From an uncultured Ideonella sp. (GTDB lineage Bacteria; Pseudomonadota; Gammaproteobacteria; Burkholderiales; Burkholderiaceae): DNA of 17,166 nucleotides. Position 1 is the first letter of the stretch, and each line of letters starts with the position of its first letter. Where the stretch lies: NCBI GenBank assembly GCA_946479475.1, contig CAMLGG010000096.1, positions 1 through 17,166 on the forward strand, in the 5' to 3' direction. The notes beneath the pieces were generated by a model. The model was not told where the DNA came from. It did no database searches and saw only the letters and a list, made by a program, of their open reading frames with translations. Of the stretch, positions 13,535-17,166 are shown piece after piece. The translations under genes were made by a program, and so were the position numbers.

Positions 13535-15475
13535 ATGCGCATCGACGACGGTGGGTATTCAGGGGCCGTGTCCCGGCCCGACCCGACGGACGAGCAGGCG
13601 CAAGCCGAGGCCGCCGGTTCCGCACAGGCTCCGGCCTCCAACCCGCCGGAAGCCGAGGCGCCCCCGCCCGGGCAGACCTTGGCCGAGATGGCACGCCAGG
13701 GGCCGCCGCTCAGCGACGTGGTGGCCCGGCAGCAAGGCCCCGTGCAACCCTCGGGCGACCCGACGTTCGCCGGCCAGGTGCGCGGCACGACCCAGCAGCC
13801 CATCGACCTGTCGATGGCCGAGATGGCCAACGACGTCTACACCACCCCGGACGCCACCGGGAAGACGCACACGCAGTCCGAGGCGGACCTGGCCCGGGCC
13901 GGCTGGCACCGCGTGCAGCCGGGCGAGGCGATGCGCACGTCCGACGGTCGCACGGTGACGCTGGACCCGGCGCAGCTGAGCGACCCTTCCAGCGGTTTCG
14001 AGGCCGCGGTCTACCAGAACGACCAGGGCCACGTGGTGGTCGCCTTCGCCGGCACGGACCCGAAGTCCCCGCCCGACCTGCTCACCGACGCCGGCCAGGG
14101 CCTGGGCCTGACGACACGCCAGTACGAACTCGCGGCCCGCCTGGGCGTGAAGACGGCCGGCATCTTCGGCACCGAGAACGTCGCCTTCACCGGCCATTCG
14201 CTGGGCGGCGGCCTGGCCGCCACGGCCACCCTGGCCAGCGGCGCGCAGGGCGTGACCTTCAACGCTGCCGGCCTGAGCAACGAGACCCTGCGCGAGTACG
14301 GCAGCCCGAACAGCCTGCGCGACGAGTACGCCACCAACGGCGCCTTGCGCAGCTATTCGGTGGCGGGTGACCCGCTGACCGTCCTCGGCCATGCGGGCAT
14401 CCCGCACCCGATCGGGACCGAGCTGCAGATGCCCAACGTGAGCGGCACGCGCAATCCGATCACCGTGCACGGTGGGGGCGGCGACGGCCAGCTCTACGTC
14501 GAGGGCCTGCGGCAGGGGCAGGCTCATCCGACGCCCGAGAAGTCGCTGCCGGCCCGGCTGGAGGAGCAGCGCCGGCAGGCCGCCCTCAACACCCTCGGCA
14601 CGGTGGTCGACACCGGCAAGGGCCTGTTCCAGGACGTGCGGCAGATCGGCGGCGAGACGGTGCGCGACCTGGCCAGCGCCGTGCGCCACCCTGACGCGTT
14701 CCTGCCCTCGCGCCTGGCGGCTGAGATCGTCGATGGCGGCCTGCAGGCCACCGGCGCGATGGCCGACCGTGCGCTGGACGGCCTGGGCCGCGAGGCGACC
14801 GTGTTCACCGAGGCCGCCGGCCAGACTGCGCGGGAGCTGGTCCGCGGCACGCGCTGGGAGGGCCGGCTGGACGGCCTGGCCTCGCGCATCGAATCCGGCG
14901 GCGAGGCCGTCCGCGGGGCCCTGGATGGGGCCGGCGACGGCATGCGCCACGTGGCGGACCGCGCCGGCGACCTGGTCAGCAGCCTGCCCGACCGCGCCAA
15001 GGATGTGGCGATCACCGCGGCAGCCGGCGGGGCGGAGGTGGCCTCCAGTGCCTGGGCTGGGGCGCGCGACGTGGCGCGCAGCGCGCTCGAAGGCGGCCGT
15101 GCGGTCGCCGGCGCGGGCGTGGAGGCAGTCGTCGGCACGGCCCGCAGCGTCGCCACCGGCGCAGGCCGTGTGGCCTCGACCGCGGCGGACCAGGGCCGCG
15201 ACATCGCGCATGCGCTGGGCGAACGCGACTTCGGCCAGGCCGCTCGCACCGCGCTGGAGGCGCCCGTCAAGGTGCTCGGCACCGCGGCCCGCGAGACCGT
15301 GCGCCACCTCGGCGTGATCGCGCAGGAGGCCCGCACCTTGGCGTCACGGGTCGTAGGCCGGGCTGCCGACGTCGCTCAGCAGGCGTGGAGCAGCGGGCGC
15401 GAAGTGGTCTCCACCGCGCTGGACAAGGCCGGCGACGTCGCCTCCAAGCTGAACCCGTTCAAGTGGTCGTTCTGA
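13535..15475 (+). CDS. Lipase-like serine hydrolase with long alanine-rich C-terminal region
   Basis: This is a 646-residue protein with no signal peptide. Residues 1-75 are Pro/Ala/Gln-rich and look disordered. An alpha/beta-hydrolase core (about 88-330) of the lipase class 3/DUF2974 type follows. VVVAFAGTDP (near T174) would form the oxyanion loop, FTGHSLGGG holds the nucleophile S222, and AGDPLTV (D279) and TVHGGGG (H312) complete a plausible Ser-Asp-His triad. Residues about 345-646 are Ala/Gly/Val/Arg-rich predicted amphipathic helices of low complexity, ending LNPFKWSF. A phospholipid or ester substrate is likely from the fold. The AGGAAAGGGA ribosome site (13519-13528) supports ATG 13535. 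The next gene, an ankyrin lipoprotein, starts after 18 nt. The layout recalls secreted antibacterial lipases, but no secretion genes or marker domain are present. Confidence 0.8.
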   Translation: MRIDDGGYSGAVSRPDPTDEQAQAEAAGSAQAPASNPPEAEAPPPGQTLAEMARQGPPLSDVVARQQGPVQPSGDPTFAGQVRGTTQQPIDLSMAEMANDVYTTPDATGKTHTQSEADLARAGWHRVQPGEAMRTSDGRTVTLDPAQLSDPSSGFEAAVYQNDQGHVVVAFAGTDPKSPPDLLTDAGQGLGLTTRQYELAARLGVKTAGIFGTENVAFTGHSLGGGLAATATLASGAQGVTFNAAGLSNETLREYGSPNSLRDEYATNGALRSYSVAGDPLTVLGHAGIPHPIGTELQMPNVSGTRNPITVHGGGGDGQLYVEGLRQGQAHPTPEKSLPARLEEQRRQAALNTLGTVVDTGKGLFQDVRQIGGETVRDLASAVRHPDAFLPSRLAAEIVDGGLQATGAMADRALDGLGREATVFTEAAGQTARELVRGTRWEGRLDGLASRIESGGEAVRGALDGAGDGMRHVADRAGDLVSSLPDRAKDVAITAAAGGAEVASSAWAGARDVARSALEGGRAVAGAGVEAVVGTARSVATGAGRVASTAADQGRDIAHALGERDFGQAARTALEAPVKVLGTAARETVRHLGVIAQEARTLASRVVGRAADVAQQAWSSGREVVSTALDKAGDVASKLNPFKWSF

Positions 15476-15485
15476 CCTCTATCAT
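15458..15485 (+). promoter_or_regulatory. Candidate internal promoter for the ankyrin lipoprotein gene
   Basis: TTCAAG (15458-15463) and TATCAT (15480-15485) are spaced by 16 nt. The -10 matches consensus at five of six positions and the -35 only at three. Transcription would begin about 15492, directly at the ATG (15494), giving a nearly leaderless mRNA, which fits the lack of any ribosome site. The 9-mer CTCTATCAT is shared with 6954-6962. Expression of this gene independent of the lipase gene is possible. Confidence 0.3.
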
Positions 15486-15493
15486 CTTCGACC

Positions 15494-16222
15494 ATGTGGC
15501 GATCGCTGGTCTGCGTCGGCGCCCTCTGCCTGGGCGTGGCGGCGTGCGGCCGCGGTGTGGAGGCAAGCATGACCGGTGACACGGGGCTGGGATCTTCGAA
15601 GGCGGTGGCCGCGGTGCAGGCCGACGACACCGTCGCACTGCAGGCTGCGTTGAAGGCCGGCACGGATCCGAACGCCGTGGCCGCGCATGGCCATCCTCTG
15701 CTCGTCGTCGCGATCGCTTCGGACAGCCGGGCGAGCTTCGAGGTGCTGCTGCGCGCTGGCGCGGACGCAAGCCGGCCCGACGCCGGTGGCCAGACCGCCG
15801 TGCATTGGGCGGCCATGAACGAATCGCCGTGGTGGCTGCAGACCTTGCTCGCGAACCATGCCGACCCCAACGTGCCGAACTCGCGCACGAAGGCCCGCCC
15901 GCTCATGGACGCCATGCTCTCGCACCGCGACGAGAACCTGGCGCTGCTGCTGAAGGCCGGCGCCGACCCGAACGCTCGCGACAGCGAGGGCAGCACCGCA
16001 CTGCACGTGGCCGCGAGCACCAAGCGCGCCGGCTACACCCTGCGGCTGCTGCAGGCCGGGGCCGACCCGCTGGCGCAGGACAGCTTCGGCAAGACCTTCC
16101 AGGCCTACCAGTGGCTGGGCCACGAGGCCGCCCTGCCGGCCGAACGTCGGCAGGAGCGCAGCGCAGTGAGGGAGTGGCTGAAGGAGCACCGCATCGCCGT
16201 CGAGGACGCGGCGGCGCACTGA
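15494..16222 (+). CDS. Ankyrin-repeat lipoprotein (candidate immunity protein for the upstream lipase)
   Basis: This 242-residue protein has a lipoprotein signal: W2-R3, hydrophobic core, and lipobox V15-A16-A17 with C18 as the lipidated Cys. The +2 residue is Gly, not Asp, so outer-membrane sorting facing the periplasm is expected. Residues about 37-200 form four to five ankyrin repeats, each ending in a form of LLxAGADPN (for example AALKAGTDPNAV, VLLRAGADASRP, LLLKAGADPNAR, RLLQAGADPLAQ). Ankyrin repeats bind proteins. Placement 18 nt after a signal-less lipase makes an inhibitor or immunity role attractive, but this is inference; periplasmic ankyrin proteins have other roles too. No ribosome site is visible before the ATG. 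It ends 13 bp before the convergent transporter gene. Confidence 0.85.
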   Translation: MWRSLVCVGALCLGVAACGRGVEASMTGDTGLGSSKAVAAVQADDTVALQAALKAGTDPNAVAAHGHPLLVVAIASDSRASFEVLLRAGADASRPDAGGQTAVHWAAMNESPWWLQTLLANHADPNVPNSRTKARPLMDAMLSHRDENLALLLKAGADPNARDSEGSTALHVAASTKRAGYTLRLLQAGADPLAQDSFGKTFQAYQWLGHEAALPAERRQERSAVREWLKEHRIAVEDAAAH

Positions 16223-16230
16223 GCCCGCCA

Positions 16231-16243
16231 GCCCCTCAGGGGC
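16231..16243. terminator. Short palindrome between convergent genes
   Basis: GCCCC-TCA-GGGGC is a perfect 5-bp stem with a 3-nt loop in the 13-bp gap between the ankyrin gene and the convergent transporter gene. The loop is the transporter's own stop codon (TGA on the minus strand). It may weakly terminate transcription from both sides. There is no U tract on either strand, and the stem is short. Confidence 0.3.
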
Positions 16244-17162
16244 GCGCCCGCGCCAGCAGCCACACGCCCGAGAGCACGAGCACCGTGCCCGCCACCAGCA
16301 CCGGCGTGAAGGGCTCGCCGAGGAAGACGACGCCCATGGTGATGGTGCTCATCGGCCCGACCATGCCGGCCTGCGAGGCGAGCGCGGGGCCGATGCGCTC
16401 GATCGCCATCATCACCATCCACACCGGCGCCACGGTGCAGGCGGTGGCATTGAGCACCGAAAGCCACAGCACCGGCTCGGCCACCCGCGCCGACTCGAGC
16501 GGATTGACGACGAGGAAGTGGCCGATGCAGAACAGGCAGGCGATGCTGCCCGCCCAGCCCGCCAGGCGCATCGAACCCAGCCGCTGGACCCACTGGCCGC
16601 TCATCACGAGATAGACCGCGTAGCTGAGTGCGCTGCCGAAGACGAGCGCAGTACCGAGCGCCACGTTGGGCCCCTGCAGGCTCAGCTCCTGCCCGAAGAC
16701 CAGCACCACGCCGGCGTAGCTCAGCGCCAGCGACAAGGCCTGCCTCCAATGCACCTGGCGGCCGAGGAAGACCACCGAAAGGACCAGCACGATGGTCGGG
16801 TTGAGGTAGAGGATCAGTCGCTCCAGGCTCGCCGTGATCAGCGCCAGTCCCATGAAATCGAGCAGGCTGGCCAGGTAGTAGCCCGAGAAACCCAGGCCGA
16901 GCAGGGCCAGCAGGTCGCGCCGCGTCAATGCCGGCTTGCCGCGCCCCGCCCACCACGCCATCAGAACGAACAGCGGCAGCGCGAAAAGCATGCGGTACAT
17001 GATCAGCGTCACCGCATCCACGCCGTGCCGGTAGGCCAGCTTCACGATGATGGCCTTGCCCGAGAACGCGATCGAACCGGCGAGCGCCAGCGCGAGGCCG
17101 CTGAGGCGGTCCGCCGCTGGCGTGGATGCGATGCTGCGCGAGGAGATCGCGTTGCTCGTCAT
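16236..17162 (-). CDS. EamA/DMT-superfamily transporter
   Basis: This 308-residue polytopic protein has about ten hydrophobic helices in two repeats. The N-terminal half has LALALAGSIAFSGKAIIVKLAYRHGVDAVTLIMYRM, typical of EamA proteins. It continues with LERLILYLNPTIVLVLSVVFLGRQ at the end of the first repeat, and MVGPMSTITMGVVFLGEPFTPVLVAGTVLVLSGVWLL at the end of the second. It should sit in the inner membrane and export an unknown small molecule. It differs clearly from the EamA protein at 9664-10587, so the two are not a recent duplication. The ATG at 17162 lies 4 bp from the window edge, so its promoter and ribosome site cannot be seen. The gene itself is complete. Confidence 0.9.
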   Translation of the reverse strand: MTSNAISSRSIASTPAADRLSGLALALAGSIAFSGKAIIVKLAYRHGVDAVTLIMYRMLFALPLFVLMAWWAGRGKPALTRRDLLALLGLGFSGYYLASLLDFMGLALITASLERLILYLNPTIVLVLSVVFLGRQVHWRQALSLALSYAGVVLVFGQELSLQGPNVALGTALVFGSALSYAVYLVMSGQWVQRLGSMRLAGWAGSIACLFCIGHFLVVNPLESARVAEPVLWLSVLNATACTVAPVWMVMMAIERIGPALASQAGMVGPMSTITMGVVFLGEPFTPVLVAGTVLVLSGVWLLARARP

Positions 17163-17166
17163 CGGC

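Noticed and set aside
12898..14370. A 490-codon plus-strand frame across the GFA gene, the intergenic region and the lipase gene
   Set aside because: It conflicts with two well-supported genes and its product is low-complexity Arg/Pro/Gly sequence.
13559..15307. A 582-codon minus-strand frame antisense to the lipase-like gene
   Set aside because: Composition is a shadow pattern (His/Arg/Gly/Ala-rich), without domains or a ribosome site. The plus strand has a catalytic triad and a good ribosome site.
13535..15475. The lipase as a type VI or type IV effector proven by a marker domain
   Set aside because: No PAAR, VgrG, MIX-like or XVIPCD-like motif could be recognised, so only the gene pairing supports secretion.

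Overview
The window is very GC-rich, densely coded bacterial DNA with strong GC bias at third codon positions. Long shadow reading frames are therefore open on both strands almost everywhere. The gene repertoire is typical of a high-GC environmental proteobacterium: REC-first hybrid kinases, a quinone oxidoreductase, EamA/DMT exporters, DUF924, NIPSNAP and GFA proteins, and a short-chain dehydrogenase. Burkholderiales-type Betaproteobacteria are the best guess, by inference only; there is no rRNA or other marker. No tRNA, rRNA, CRISPR array, transposase, integrase or phage gene was seen.

Layout. Positions 1-196 are non-coding and packed with palindromes, including two near-identical 39-bp copies and a third, degenerate one. 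The last hairpin (177-220) folds onto the 3' end of the first gene. Positions 197-3317 (minus) hold a three-gene signalling operon: two soluble kinases whose receiver domain comes first, then an OmpR-type response regulator. Its leader carries four tandem 9-bp repeats directly against the first start codon. Divergently, 3602-6940 (plus) encodes a large TPR-transmembrane-PAS hybrid kinase with a C-terminal receiver. The four genes look like one signalling locus.

Positions 6987-8591 (plus) hold a saccharopine-dehydrogenase-like gene broken by an apparent 2-bp loss in a CG run, then an overlapping SRPBCC-type gene. A quinone oxidoreductase (8596-9582, minus) is divergent from a plus-strand run: EamA transporter, secreted thioredoxin-like protein, DUF924 protein and NIPSNAP protein (9664-12092). 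The NIPSNAP gene overlaps tail to tail with an atypical SDR gene, which is coupled to a GFA-family gene (12074-13290, minus).

Positions 13535-16222 (plus) are the most interesting part. A 646-residue lipase-like serine hydrolase has a disordered N-terminus and a roughly 300-residue Ala-rich helical C-terminus. Only 18 bp later comes an ankyrin-repeat lipoprotein. The arrangement resembles a lipase toxin with a membrane-anchored immunity protein, but this is inference. A second EamA transporter (16236-17162, minus) closes the window and is complete.
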